In this document: one piece after another, positions 10,089 to 21,351 of the stretch
Numbering within the stretch: position 1 is the stretch's first letter
How the letters are laid out: every line of letters starts with the position of its first letter
Origin: Paramoeba atlantica
Taxonomy: Eukaryota; Discosea
Length of the DNA stretch: 64,000 bases
Reading direction: 5' to 3'
Assembly (NCBI GenBank): GCA_977017575.1
Contig: CDRNVI010000004.1
Coordinates: forward strand, 124,001-188,000
Translations under genes and position numbers: made by a program
The notes under the pieces: generated by a model
Database searches by the model: none
Told to the model about the DNA's origin: nothing
The model's input: only the letters and a program-made list of their open reading frames with translations

Positions 10089-11079
10089 CTGTCCCCCCCC
10101 ACTTAAGCGCAACCAGGTTTTGGCCTAAAATTGCGCATAAGTAGCCGGGTCAAAAAAAGGGGTGAAAAAAATTTGTTTCAATCATGAGTTATGTACGCGG
10201 GGTGCCCCGGGGGGCTGCTTTTTATATACTCCCCCTCTGATTTCTATAAATAATATTTTATAAAAAAAATGAGTTATAATTACTGTGACCCCCCCCTTAT
10301 ACTTCGCCCATTTTTATATCTATAAAAAATAATTAATGAAAATGATAGTTCGTCGGCGTTAGTACCATCAGTGGAGGGGTGCAGACGGTACCTGTAGCTC
10401 GCTGTCGAACGGTGGCAACCAATCGCGATCGGTAACGACAGATCGCGACCGGTTGCGAACGCTGTGGGTATTTTTTCGAGGTTCGAAGGGTTTACCGATT
10501 CATTGGAAGATCAGTCGGACAGGGGGTGACGTGTGAGAGATAACTAGGGAGGAGGTACAGTACTTCGCTTGTATGGTTACTTATGCCCGCGAATGACCAC
10601 ATCACGAGATAAGTGCCTTTTTTGCGAGCACCCGATCAATTGTAGGAAAAGAACGGACTTTTAAGAGCGTGGGTCCGAAATAAATTTATAAATTAAAGTT
10701 TAGTTTATCATGCACTTGTAGTGCGATTACCCACGTTATCTTTACCAGCCCCACATCTAGGCGGTGCCGCACGCTGATGCACTGATCATTACAAAAGCGT
10801 ACAGTACGTGGCAGGAGAGTTCCGCTGATGTACAGTACAGTATAGTATGCAAAGACTCGCCGTACAGACCGATGGAGATCAGTGTGGATCAGAGATCGCT
10901 GGAGATCATTTTTGAACGCCCAAAGGGACTCTCCATTTCAAGAGCGGCGAAAATCTGTACAAAAATTCGTACCACAAAAAAAAAATTGCGCCGCTTTGCG
11001 GCGCTGTTCTTCTGAACGATGCGTCAAAATTGCGCTTAAGTGGCCGGGTCAAACGGTTCCGCATAAGTAGGGGGGACAG
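10089..11079. mobile_element. TIR element of 991 bp with C-run ends and a GC hairpin
   Basis: It is flanked by TA at 10087-10088 and 11080-11081. The left end is CTGTCCCCCCCCACTTAAGC and the right end is the inverse of CTGTCCCCCCTACTTATGCG. Both subterminal regions contain a GCG-CTTAAG/CATAAG word beside GGCCGGGTCA. A hairpin GCGCCGC-TTT-GCGGCGC sits at 10988-11004, near the right end. Unpaired ends of related elements occur inside (left type at 10283, right type at 10560), suggesting nested insertions. No ORF is convincing. Confidence 0.65.
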
Positions 11080-11628
11080 TATTTTGTGAACGTGGATGAA
11101 CGCGCTTCGAAGAAATTTCTTACAGAAAAGCGCAAATGGTTGATTTCTATTCTGGAGGCATAGATAAGTGTCAGGGTATCCAGCTTACGTTCTATGTCGG
11201 ATGATGGGACTTAGCGATCCCAGCCTCCCGAGCGAACTCACCCGGCGTCGCATAACAAGACGCTAAATAGCTAGGGTGAGCACGATGAAAACAATATGGA
11301 CGACACTACCCGGTGCCAGCAAAACGGGGCACTAAATAATTAGGGTAGATGACCCTAACTTTTCCTTTTCTTAATAATTAGGGTAGATGACCCAAATTTA
11401 ATCTACCCTAGCCGGAAACTACCCAGCCGACGCCGGGCCTAATTTGTCCGAAGGAGCGTCTTCGTTGCTCGGTCGCAATCCTAATGCTCGGTCGTAATGC
11501 ATATTGCACTACCGGATCCCAGGAGTTCTTCTAGAACTCGCGTTTTCACCAAGTCTTCCACGTAAATTCAAAAAAAAAATGTTTCTTTTACGCGTTTTTT
11601 GATGTATTTTGATACATTTTAACATTTA
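11080..11628. other. Spacer with AATTAGGGTAGATGACCC repeats
   Basis: The word TAATTAGGGTAGATGACCC occurs at about 11334 and 11379, with an inverted partner near 11400 (AATCTACCCTAG). A related word CTAAATAGCTAGGGTGAG lies near 11262. This is a short dispersed repeat cluster without coding signs. Confidence 0.4.
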
Positions 11629-11869
11629 CCATCCCCCCCTATTTAATAGGGCTACGTGTCACCCCCCCTTTAATAGGGCCATTTTTTCCCGTATCTACCC
11701 CAACAACCAAAAGTGCATCAAAAGGGAGTAGGACCTTGTTTCACAACGATAAAAAAGGCGCCGCGAAGCGGCGCTGATTTTTTTCTTTCATATTATTTTC
11801 CATGTCCCCCCCCTCCTTTATTAGGGCCTTTTGCCCAAAATTGGAGTCCTATTAAATAGGGGGGGATAG
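11629..11869. mobile_element. 241-bp MITE with C-run TIRs
   Basis: Flanking TA lies at 11627-11628 and 11870-11871. The TIR is C(C/T)AT then seven C's then TATTTAATAGG, almost perfect over about 22 bp. The interior carries further C-run ends (near 11646 and 11804) and a hairpin GCGCCGC-GAA-GCGGCGC at 11758-11774. Confidence 0.7.
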
Positions 11870-11979
11870 TAGTATTACGCGCCGTACATCTTTAGATACA
11901 GGTTGTAACAGTGAAAGTCACTTTCTTCTCTTGCAACCGACCGCTGCCTCGCGATAAGACGAGGCAGAACCACGCCCGG

Positions 11980-12288
11980 TTTGTGGACCCACTGGCCCCG
12001 TCGTACGTGAAGAAGGAGGCCGCGGAGCCATCCCACACGTTGAGGATGGCTGAGGCCAACAAAAGGCGCTCTCATGAGGAGATGGCATTGGTGAGGGGCA
12101 TGGATTTTCACCCCCTGGTCTTCTCCACGTACGGGAGCCCGGGCCCACAAACCTTGAACTTCCTCAACAAGGTGGCCCGGGCCCACTCTTCGGACAAGAA
12201 CGGGTGTCTCGCCCATTTCTTGATGGCCATCGGGGCGGCGATCCAGAGAGGGAACGCCCAGATTGTGCAGGCGGCGGTACAGGACTGA
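11980..12288 (+). pseudogene. 3' fragment of RLE LINE, endonuclease C-terminus
   Basis: About 100 codons start at Phe-Val-Asp-Pro-Leu-Ala-Pro-Ser-Tyr-Val. They align with the end of the LINE at 6113-7714 (VNPLAPSYV, then RGMxFxPL, then KxGxLxHxLxAIxxAxQxGNA). Only the region after the RLE catalytic core is present. The following 3' UTR, ending near 12357 with GGCTTCCGGTGGGCCTAGG, also occurs as a short stray piece at 31795-31823. It is a typical 5'-truncated LINE copy, inserted in an older repeat. Confidence 0.75.
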
Positions 12289-12479
12289 TCCCGCCGCGGG
12301 GTTAGGGGACAGGAGAGGGCGGGGGAGGGGTGTAGGCTTCCGGTGGGCCTAGGGGGTGCACACCAAAAAAAAATGGTTTAGTTTTATTCATCTTTTAATA
12401 TCAAAGATACCGTTTCTGTAAACATATGGTTTTTTCCTGAGTGTAAATTTCAGTCCACGTTCTGTCATGGTAATTGGGT

Positions 12480-12541
12480 AATAGAAAAGTGGTAATTACC
12501 ACCTATTACCACGCATGTGGTAATTACCACCTATTACCGTC
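12480..12541. repeat. Paired GTGGTAATTACCACCTATTACC repeat
   Basis: Two direct copies of a palindromic word (GTGGTAATTACCAC followed by CTATTACC) lie about 30 bp apart, within the 3' flank of the LINE fragment. Function is unknown. Confidence 0.5.
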
Positions 12542-12818
12542 AAGGGTATGTCCAGTGGTCCTCAAGGGAGGACATGGCGCATAGCTCCCGGGAAGAGATA
12601 GGCCCGAGAAGAAGAAAGCCGGGGAGGGAAGAAAACTCACTCAAGGAGTGAGCCGGGGAGGAGTGAAAAGTCGGAAGTACGTCCCCTACTTCCACGACAA
12701 ACAGGGACAGTCCCTGCTAGCCGTCAGCCGGAAACGGGCTTTTAAAGGGAAAATGTATGCCCGTTTCCGGGAAAAGAAAGGAAGGGCTAGCAAAATGTAC
12801 CAACAAGGTACAGAAACT

Positions 12819-14122
12819 GAGGGTGTTGCTAATCCCTGGACAGTATGCTGCCCAGGGACACAGCAACTCCCCATTATCTCGGCGTAGTAAACACGCCTTG
12901 GCTTGCCTGGCACTGTAATCGCCGAGAGAAAAAAAAATGTTTCTCCCGAGTCATTTCACAGCCCAGAATGCTTCCCACTTAAGGGGCCCGTTTCCGTATC
13001 CGAGTGATCTCCCCGGCAACACGTCTTTCGACGTGCGTCAAGAAGGCTGGGATACGGAACCAGGGTGTGCAAGTACGTGCTGTACCCGCACGTTTGATAA
13101 GCTCTTTTTTACAGATTTTTTTTTAGCACTGATCACAAAGATCACAAAGGCCACAAACGGTGGGTCACAAAGATCCCAAACACGAGATAACAAATAATGG
13201 GTCATTAAGATTTCAAGTGAACCGATCACAAAGATAACAAACAAACAAACAAACAAACACACCAATCAGGTAATATACACATCCGATTACAAAGATCCCG
13301 TGCAATGAATCATAAGGACTTCATAGATACCAAACAAACGATCAGAAATATCCTAAGTAAGGGGTCGAAAAGATCACAAAAAAAAAAAAAAGATCACAAA
13401 GATCCCCATACAACCAATCCTCAACAACCGATCAAAAAACTCCTGAACAATGGGTCACAAAAACCCCAAATAACGTATATCAAAGATCCCAAACAACGGG
13501 TCACAAAGATCCCCAAATAACCGATTAAAACACAAAGATTTCGAATAACGGATCACAAACGTCACAAACAATCTGTCATAAGGCTGCGAACACCATAAAG
13601 ATCTAAAATCCTGCATCTTAAAGCAAACTTCTAATATTTGCCTTGTGTTTTTTTTCTTTTTCTATCAACGCGCCCCACGTAATGCATTCAATAATGCGGC
13701 GTTGGCAATATATTTACAACCTACAACTTACTCGCTTACTCGTCTCCCATAGCGGGATGTAATTTACCAAACCTTTTTTTTTCTTTTTTTTGCAGAAGCG
13801 ACCAGGGCGAGATCTTGTTTCCCCTCACGGGACTTTGCATCTTCTCGGGGAGGCCCCCCACACAAATTCTTTCAAGCAGATCCAAATCATTCGTGCGTAC
13901 TTCGCACCGGATCTTCCGACTTCTGTTCAGCCTGCTCCTTCTCGTGCCACGAGAGACGCGAGAGCTGGGCATTTGCCTAGAGCGGCATGATCACGTTTTT
14001 TTATTTTATTTTTCTCTCGGCGATTACAGTCCAGGCAAGCCAAGGCGTGTTTACTACGCCGAGATAATGGGGAGTTGCTGTGTCCCTGGGCAGCATACTG
14101 TCCAGGGATTAGCAACACCCTC
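12819..14122. mobile_element. Long-TIR element (about 115-bp arms) with internal array
   Basis: The arms 12819-12937 and 14011-14122 are near-perfect inverse copies, containing GGGTGTTGCTAATCCCTGG and CGTAGTAAACACGCCTTGGC. Between them at 13125-13620 is a degenerate array built on GGTCACAAAGATCCC plus AAATAACG words. A run of 12 A's lies near 13380. No transposase was found, so it looks non-autonomous. Confidence 0.65.
13125..13620 (+). repeat. Degenerate ATCACAAAGATC tandem array
   Basis: Roughly twenty imperfect units of (G)ATCACAAAGAT(C)CC separated by AAACAACGG-like words, inside the long-TIR element. The units vary in spacing, so it is an old minisatellite rather than a clean array. Confidence 0.65.
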
Positions 14123-14200
14123 ATTATCACAGACTTCATAAGCACCTTGGAACCGGGACCAAGCCCAGTACGCCCGGCAAGCCATGGCACCGAATAGCTC
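14123..14200 (+). repeat. Dispersed structured repeat, diverged copy C
   Basis: ATTATCACAGACTTCATAAG is followed by a variant of the GGGACCAAGCCCAGT block and CCATGGCACCG. A related block (ACCAAACCCAGTGACAGGC then GGCACCG) follows the satellite at 18577-18622, so two related pieces bracket the array. Confidence 0.45.
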
Positions 14201-14698
14201 TTCTTTTTTCTCCTTCTTTCTTCTTCTTATCCATCAAAAGTGGGACGATATGCTTGCTCACATCGTTCGAAGATCAGTTTCGGACGTCATATCCCGAGTC
14301 ACCTACCGTTCGTAAAGCACACTAACATCCCACTAAACAATCGTAGCAAATGTTTCACAAAGACCACCGCTACTAAAAGCTCTAAACTGCGGTACGTTTG
14401 ACGGCGCGCTGAATCAAACAGCGAGGCGATCACATTTTGAAAAGTAGACTTCCTTATTTCTATGCCCTCTTTTCTTCACGTTTTCAAAAGTAACAATTCG
14501 AAACAGAAGCTTCTTTTTTCTCTCTCTGACAATCGTAGGAAATGTTCACACATTTCCAGAGCACCTCCATCCTACAAACATCAGTCAAGCTATGGATGGT
14601 GCCACCAATCACCTCAAAAAGGACTTGAAACAATACATTAAAAACAACATCAAATCGGATCTGAATCTCCGATACTCCGGTCGAAGTCTCCTCATCGC

Positions 14699-17600
14699 GC
14701 AAAACAAGTCCAAAGGACCTCACTACACCAATTGTAGTGGAAATGGAGCCATAAAAGGCCTCGGACCATAAAATCCGGAACACGAAACAAGTCCAAAGGA
14801 CCCCACTACACCAATTGTAGTGGAAATGGAGCCATAAAAGGCCTCGGATCATAAAATCCGGAACGCGAAACAAGTCCAAAGGACCTCACTACACCAATTG
14901 TAGTGGAAATGGAGCCATAAAAGGCCTCGGATCATAAAATCCGGGACACATAACAAGTCCAAAGGACCCCACTACACCAATTGTAGTAGAAATGGAGCCA
15001 TAAAAGGCCTCGGACCATAAAATCCGGGACACATAACAAGTCCAAAGGACCCCACTACACCAATTGTAGTGGAAATGGAGCCATAAAAGGCCTCGGATCA
15101 TAAAATCCGGGACACATAACAAGTCCAAAGGACCCCACTACACCAATTGTAGTGGAAATGGAGCCATAAAAGGCCTCGGACCATAAAATCCGGAACGCGA
15201 AACAAGTCCAAAGGACCTCACTACACCAATTGTAGTGGAAATGGAGCCATAAAAGGCCTCGGATCATAAAATCCGGAACGCGAAACAAGTCCAAAGGACC
15301 TCACTACACCAATTGTAGTGGAAATGGAGCCATAAAAGGCCTCGGCTCATAAAATCCGGGACACATAACAAGTCCAAAGGACCCCACTACACCAATTGTA
15401 GTAGAAATGGAGCCATAAAAGGCCTCGGACCATAAAATCCGGAACGCGAAACAAGTCCAAAGGACCCCACTACACCAATTGTAGTGGAAATGGAGCCATA
15501 AAAGGCCTCGGACCATAAAATCCGGAACGCGAAACAAGTCCAAAGGACCCCACTACACCAATTGTAGTGGAAATGGAGCCATAAAAGGCCTCGGACCATA
15601 AAATCCGGAACACGAAACAAGTCCAAAGGACCCCACTACACCAATTGTAGTGGAAATGGAGCCATAAAAGGCCTCGGACCATAAAATCCGAAACGCGAAA
15701 CAAGTCCAAAGGACCTCACTACACCAATTGTAGTGGAAATGGAGCCATAAAAGGCCTCGGATCATAAAATCCGGGACACATAACAAGTCCAAAGGACCCC
15801 ACTACACCAATTGTAGTAGAAATGGAGCCATAAAAGGCCTCGGATCATAAAATCCGGGACACATAACAAGTCCAAAGGACCCCACTACACCAATTGTAGT
15901 GGAAATGGAGCCATAAAAGGCCTCGGATCATAAAATCCGGGACACATAACAAGTCCAAAGGACCCCACTACACCAATTGTAGTGGAAATGGAGCCATAAA
16001 AGGCCTCGGACCATAAAATCCGGAACGCGAAACAAGTCCAAAGGACCTCACTACACCAATTGTAGTGGAAATGGAGCCATAAAAGGCCTCGGATCATAAA
16101 ATCCGGAACGCGAAACAAGTCCAAAGGACCTCACTACACCAATTGTAGTGGAAATGGAGCCATAAAAGGCCTCGGCTCATAAAATCCGGGACACATAACA
16201 AGTCCAAAGGACCCCACTACACCAATTGTAGTAGAAATGGAGCCATAAAAGGCCTCGGACCATAAAATCCGGAACGCGAAACAAGTCCAAAGGACCCCAC
16301 TACACCAATTGTAGTGGAAATGGAGCCATAAAAGGCCTCGGACCATAAAATCCGGAACGCGAAACAAGTCCAAAGGACCCCACTACACCAATTGTAGTGG
16401 AAATGGAGCCATAAAAGGCCTCGGACCATAAAATCCGGAACACGAAACAAGTCCAAAGGACCCCACTACACCAATTGTAGTGGAAATGGAGCCATAAAAG
16501 GCCTCGGACCATAAAATTCGAAACGCGAAACAAGTCCAAAGGACCCCACTACACCAATTGTAGTGGAAATGGAGCCATAAAAGGCCTCGGATCATAAAAT
16601 CCGGGACACATAACAAGTCCAAAGGACCCCACTACACCAATTGTAGTGGAAATGGAGCCATAAAAGGCCTCGGATCATAAAATCCGGGACACATAACAAG
16701 TCCAAAGGACCCCACTACACCAATTGTAGTAGAAATGGAGCCATAAAAGGCCTCGGACCATAAAATCCGGAACGCGAAACAAGTCCAAAGGACCCCACTA
16801 CACCAATTGTAGTGGAAATGGAGCCATAAAAGGCCTCGGACCATAAAATCCGGAACGCGAAACAAGTCCAAAGGACCCCACTACACCAATTGTAGTGGAA
16901 ATGGAGCCATAAAAGGCCTCGGACCATAAAATCCGGAACGCGAAACAAGTCCAAAGGACCCCACTACACCAATTGTAGTGGAAATGGAGCCATAAAAGGC
17001 CTCGGACCATAAAATCCGGAACGCGAAACAAGTCCAAAGGACCCCACTACACCAATTGTAGTGGAAATGGAGCCATAAAAGGCCTCGGACCATAAAATCC
17101 GGAACACGAAACAAGTCCAAAGGACCCCACTACACCAATTGTAGTGGAAATGGAGCCATAAAAGGCCTCGGACCATAAAATCCGAAACGCGAAACAAGTC
17201 CAAAGGACCCCACTACACCAATTGTAGTGGAAATGGAGCCATAAAAGGCCTCGGATCATAAAATCCGGGACACATAACAAGTCCAAAGGACCCCACTACA
17301 CCAATTGTAGTGGAAATGGAGCCATAAAAGGCCTCGGATCATAAAATCCGGGACACATAACAAGTCCAAAGGACCCCACTACACCAATTGTAGTAGAAAT
17401 GGAGCCATAAAAGGCCTCGGACCATAAAATCCGGAACGCGAAACAAGTCCAAAGGACCCCACTACACCAATTGTAGTGGAAATGGAGCCATAAAAGGCCT
17501 CGGACCATAAAATCCGGAACGCGAAACAAGTCCAAAGGACCCCACTACACCAATTGTAGTGGAAATGGAGCCATAAAAGGCCTCGGACCATAAAATCCGG

Positions 17601-18540
17601 AACACGAAACAAGTCCAAAGGACCCCACTACACCAATTGTAGTGGAAATGGAGCCATAAAAGGCCTCGGACCATAAAATCCGAAACGCGAAACAAGTCCA
17701 AAGGACCCCACTACACCAATTGTAGTGGAAATGGAGCCATAAAAGGCCTCGGATCATAAAATCCGGAACGCGAAACAAGTCCAAAGGACCCCACTACACC
17801 AATTGTAGTGGAAATGGAGCCATAAAAGGCCTCGGATCATAAAATCCGAGACACATAACAAGTCCAAAGGACCCCACTACACCAATTGTAGTAGAAATGG
17901 AGCCATAAAAGGCCTCGGACCATAAAATCCGGAACGCGAAACAAGTCCAAAGGACCCCACTACACCAATTGTAGTGGAAATGGAGCCATAAAAGGCCTCG
18001 GATCATAAAATCCGGAACGCGAAACAAGTCCAAAGGACCTCACTACACCAATTGTAGTGGAAATGGAGCCATAAAAGGCCTCGGATCATAAAATCCGGGA
18101 CACATAACAAGTCCAAAGGACCCCACTACACCAATTGTAGTAGAAATGGAGCCATAAAAGGCCTCGGACCATAAAATCCGGAACGCGAAACAAATCCAAA
18201 GGACCCCACTACACCAATTGTAGTGGAAATGGAGCCATAAAAGGCCTCGGACCATAAAATCCGGAACGCGAAACAAGTCCAAAGGACCTCACTACACCAA
18301 TTGTAGTGGAAATGGAGCCATAAAAGGCCTCGGACCATAAAATCCGGAACACTAAACAAGTCCAAAGGACCTCACTACACCAATTGTAGTGGAAATGGAG
18401 CCACAAAAGGCCTCGGATCATAAAATCCGGAACACTAAACAAGTCCAAAGGACCTCTCACTACAACAAGTGTAGTGGAAACAGTGCCATAAGGGGCCTCG
18501 GATCACAAAATCCGGAACGCGAAGCAGGTCCCAAGGACCT
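14699..18540. repeat. 83-bp satellite array, about 45 units
   Basis: The head-to-tail unit starts ACAAGTCCAAAGGACC and continues through CCACTACACCAATTGTAGTG and GGCCTCGGACCATAAAATCC. Each unit contains a perfect 8-bp hairpin (CCACTACA, loop CCAAT, TGTAGTGG). Variants (GGAACGCGAA, GGGACACATAA, GGAACACGAA) recur in the same order with offsets of 830, 664 and 498 bp, meaning 10, 8 and 6 units. That is a higher-order structure. The last unit (18440-18540) is strongly diverged, as expected at an array edge. All long frames in it are artefacts of a unit length not divisible by three. Confidence 0.95.
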
Positions 18541-18576
18541 CACCACACGACGGAACGGTTCACCGAGGAACGGCCT

Positions 18577-18974
18577 TTATACCAGGACCAAACCCAGTGA
18601 CAGGCATGCCCATTGGCACCGCAGATCAACTTCCTCCTCCCCTTCTTGTCATCATTCTAGGTTTTGAAGCGTAAAACAAAACTAAAAAGGGGTGTGAAAT
18701 GTGTTGAGCATCTTTTATTAGATACGCACACAGATGCGTAGCCGTAAAGGCATTGCATTAGAAATCCGCGAAAAAAAAAGCAGTGCAAAACTGACCCGCC
18801 TACGCGAGTCGTATAAGGTGCGTCACACAGACAATTTCATTTTTTCTATCCACTTCTTTTTCTTTACTTCCAGTACACTGGAAAACAACACAAACAGCAG
18901 TGGTACTGTGTGATGATCAGCAATCTTTGCTTACAATAATCATTAAATTTACGACTACAAGAAATCTACCCTTA
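18577..18974. other. Spacer between the two satellites
   Basis: Contains the partial dispersed repeat at 18577-18622, then AT-rich sequence. No gene supported. Confidence 0.4.
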
Positions 18975-19580
18975 ATGATGATTCGAAGTGATGTGCCAAC
19001 CGTCAGTCCCGAAGGACCTCGAGGCAAAGTATAACCACCAACCGTCAGTTCCGAAGAACTTCGAGGTGAAGTGCCAACCGTCAGTCCCGAAGGACCTCGA
19101 GGCAAAGTAAAACCACCAACCGTCAGTTCCGAAGAACCTCGAGGTGAAGTGCCACCCGTCAGTCCCGAAGGACCTCGAGGCAAAGTGTAACCACCAACCG
19201 CCAGTTCCGAAGAACCTCGAGGTGATGTGCCAACCGTCAGTCCCGAAGGACCTCGAGGCAAAGTATAACCACCAACCGTCAGTTCCGAAGAACTTCGAGG
19301 TGAAGTGCCAACCGTCAGTCCCGAAGGACCTCGAGGCAAAGTAAAACCACCAACCGTCAGTTCCGAAGAACCTCGAGGTGAAGTGCCAACCGTCAGTCCC
19401 GAAGGACCTCGAGGCAAAGTGTAACCACCAACCGCCAGTTCCGAAGAACCTCGAGGTGAAGTGCCAACCGTCAGTCCCGAAGGACCTCGAGGCAAAGTAA
19501 AACCACCAACCGTCAGTTCCGAAGAACCTCGAGGTGAAGTGCCAACCGTCAGTCCCGAAGGACCTCGAGGCAAAATGTAA
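18975..19580. repeat. 78-bp minisatellite made of two 39-bp half units
   Basis: Half units alternate: CCGTCAGTCCCGAAGGACCT with CGAGGCAAAGT, and CCGTCAGTTCCGAAGAACCT with CGAGGTGAAGT. About 7.5 full units are present. The period is a multiple of three, so two minus-strand frames stay open for over 210 codons. The translations are pure 26-residue repeats without other features, so I treat them as non-coding. Confidence 0.9.
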
Positions 19581-19861
19581 TAATAATAATAATAATCGTC
19601 GACCGTGAGTCACAAAGGTCCTCGGGGTAGTGCATTTTGGCGCGGAACGGTACGTTTTCCCCGATCAGGGCTAAAACGAACCGGAATAAAATCACGAATG
19701 TGGTGCCAGGCTCGGTCCCACATGGAATGTCAACATGTAAATAAAATATGTATATCCTATCTTTGGATCGGAACCAATGATTATATAGTGTGTATGTTCA
19801 AGAAACCTGTATGTTCAACAAACGAAGAGATGAATAGATATTAAAAAATCGTACTTTATCG

Positions 19862-19970
19862 TACAATGACATTCTTCACCCTCACACTTGGTCTTGTTAA
19901 GAAGACGACGCCGGGCTTGGGACCGGTGACAAGCGTGTTTATGAAGTCTGTGATAATGTATCTTTATTTA
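19862..19970 (-). repeat. Dispersed structured repeat, copy D
   Basis: On the minus strand: AAAGATACATTATCACAGAC, CGGTCCCAAGCCCGGCGTCG, then a stem-loop and GTGTGAGGGTGAAG. It is the copy closest to A. It ends immediately beside the MITE at 19976. Confidence 0.65.
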
Positions 19971-19975
19971 ACATA

Positions 19976-20326
19976 CAGTGCGCCCAGTTAGTAAAGTCCC
20001 AAAAAACGGTTTTCACAAATAGTAAAGTTTTTTTTTTGTAGTTACCTTTTTTTAGAGTTTTTCTCTTTTTCGAGGATTCTTGTCTAAAAGAAATTGATTT
20101 CATTTCATCTAAAAAAAATTCGCATACAACTTGCATTGGAAAGCGGTGTCTAAGACTCCAGCCCAGCTGTTTTTTGATTGTGCGTTTTCTTTTTTTCTCT
20201 GTGCTTCAACGACAATTGATTGCCCGGTTGGTAAAGTCTCAAAAAACGGTTTTAGTAAAGTTTTTTTTAGTAGTTACCCAAAATCGGTGGTAACTACTAA
20301 AAAAGCTTTACTATCTGGGCGCACTG
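19976..20326. mobile_element. 351-bp mariner-like MITE
   Basis: Flanked by TA at 19974-19975 and 20327-20328. The TIR begins CAGTGCGCCCAG and continues to TAGTAAAG. A related right-end fragment occurs at 31290-31350 (CGGTGGTAGTTACT and GAGCGCACGGTA). It contains an internal repeat of the GTAAAGTC-TCAAAAAACGG word and has no ORF. CAGT termini with TA target sites indicate Tc1/mariner mobilisation. Confidence 0.75.
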
Positions 20327-20573
20327 TACCTATACCTTGATAACATAACTATCCCTTGATAAGATACCGGGGGGTATGTTAAACGGGTGCGTGGTTTACA
20401 ACAGCAAGTCTAAAAGAATTTCATAATAGGACGCTTCATGCGTAACATTCACCAATAAAAAGCCCATAATAAGATGCGCAATGTACAATCACGTATATCG
20501 TCTAATCATACATATTGCGTGTATGTCAATAATAAATCATCCTGTATTGACGTTCGGTACAACTCTATTCTTA

Positions 20574-20927
20574 CTAATGCCAATGGGAAGGGAATCCGGG
20601 CTCAGGAATCGTGTCCACGAGCCTTACTTTGAATCCACGAAAGTTGTGCGTAGGAGTTCCCACCCCTCTATTACTATTTGAAAGTTGCACCCAAGATGGG
20701 CGAGCATGCTGTGCTGCAAATATTATGCCATTCTTGCGGGATATTTCCAGAGCTCGTAGCGCGTTCTCTCTCATGAATCGTTCCCTGACCTTTCCTCGTG
20801 GCAGGTGTTTTGACCGGTACCGGATGGGAACCATTCGCATGTAGCGACCCATTTTTTTATACTTGACAAAGTAAAGGACTCTATACTTTAATGTCGAAAT
20901 CGTTGATACACTTATAGGAGAAATCAA
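20574..20927 (-). CDS. Hypothetical basic protein, 117 codons
   Basis: A small minus-strand frame; an internal Met at residue 26 would give about 92 residues. The segment RSKHLPRGKVRERFMRENAL is strongly basic and helical. I recognise no family. It lies between a MITE and a putative transposase unit, so it may be a TE remnant or a chance frame. Confidence 0.2.
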   Translation of the reverse strand: MISPISVSTISTLKYRVLYFVKYKKMGRYMRMVPIRYRSKHLPRGKVRERFMRENALRALEISRKNGIIFAAQHARPSWVQLSNSNRGVGTPTHNFRGFKVRLVDTIPEPGFPSHWH

Positions 20928-21351
20928 CTAATTCTGCAGTGGTAAATATCATTACATTTCACGAACTTTCAGTAAATAAAAGAGACGCTACTCGATAAAA
21001 TCAAGTACTTTTACTGAAATATACAGTATATATGAACAACTTAACCAGGTGTAAAGGGGCACATGAGGGCACATGAGGAGCCCCTCGCATGTAGAAATGA
21101 GGGGCTGCGGGTGGGTGTGTACCGAAACCGCACCGAAACCGCGGTTTGCAAATCAAGAAGAGGCCCCACTTAGGACTAGTACAACGGAATTTTTGACTTA
21201 TAGGGATGAAAGTTTGGAGGCGGGCATTGTACGTTCATATTTATTAACTAGTTTCTATATTGGCGCAAAACATCATAGACTTACTGTAACTACTTTATAT
21301 TAAGTACCTATACAATAGAGTGAACTACATTATTTAATTCTCCTTTTCCCA

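Larger units (their letters stand above)
11931..12819 (+). repeat. Interspersed repeat, copy split by a LINE fragment
   Basis: Plus-strand copy of the repeat at 4697-5021. Its left part (11931-11977) and right part (12552-12819) are contiguous in the other copy but here are separated by about 570 bp containing a LINE 3' end. The right part keeps GCCCGTTTCCGG arms and ends in AACAAGGTACAGAAACTG. Confidence 0.65.

Noticed and set aside
14484-18460. Series of about 30 near-identical 79-codon ORFs
   Set aside because: Byproduct of an 83-bp unit read until a stop three units later; no conservation of coding.
18917-19613. Two minus-strand ORFs of more than 210 codons over the 78-bp minisatellite
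   Set aside because: They exist only because the repeat period is a multiple of three. The proteins are pure 26-residue repeats without other sequence.
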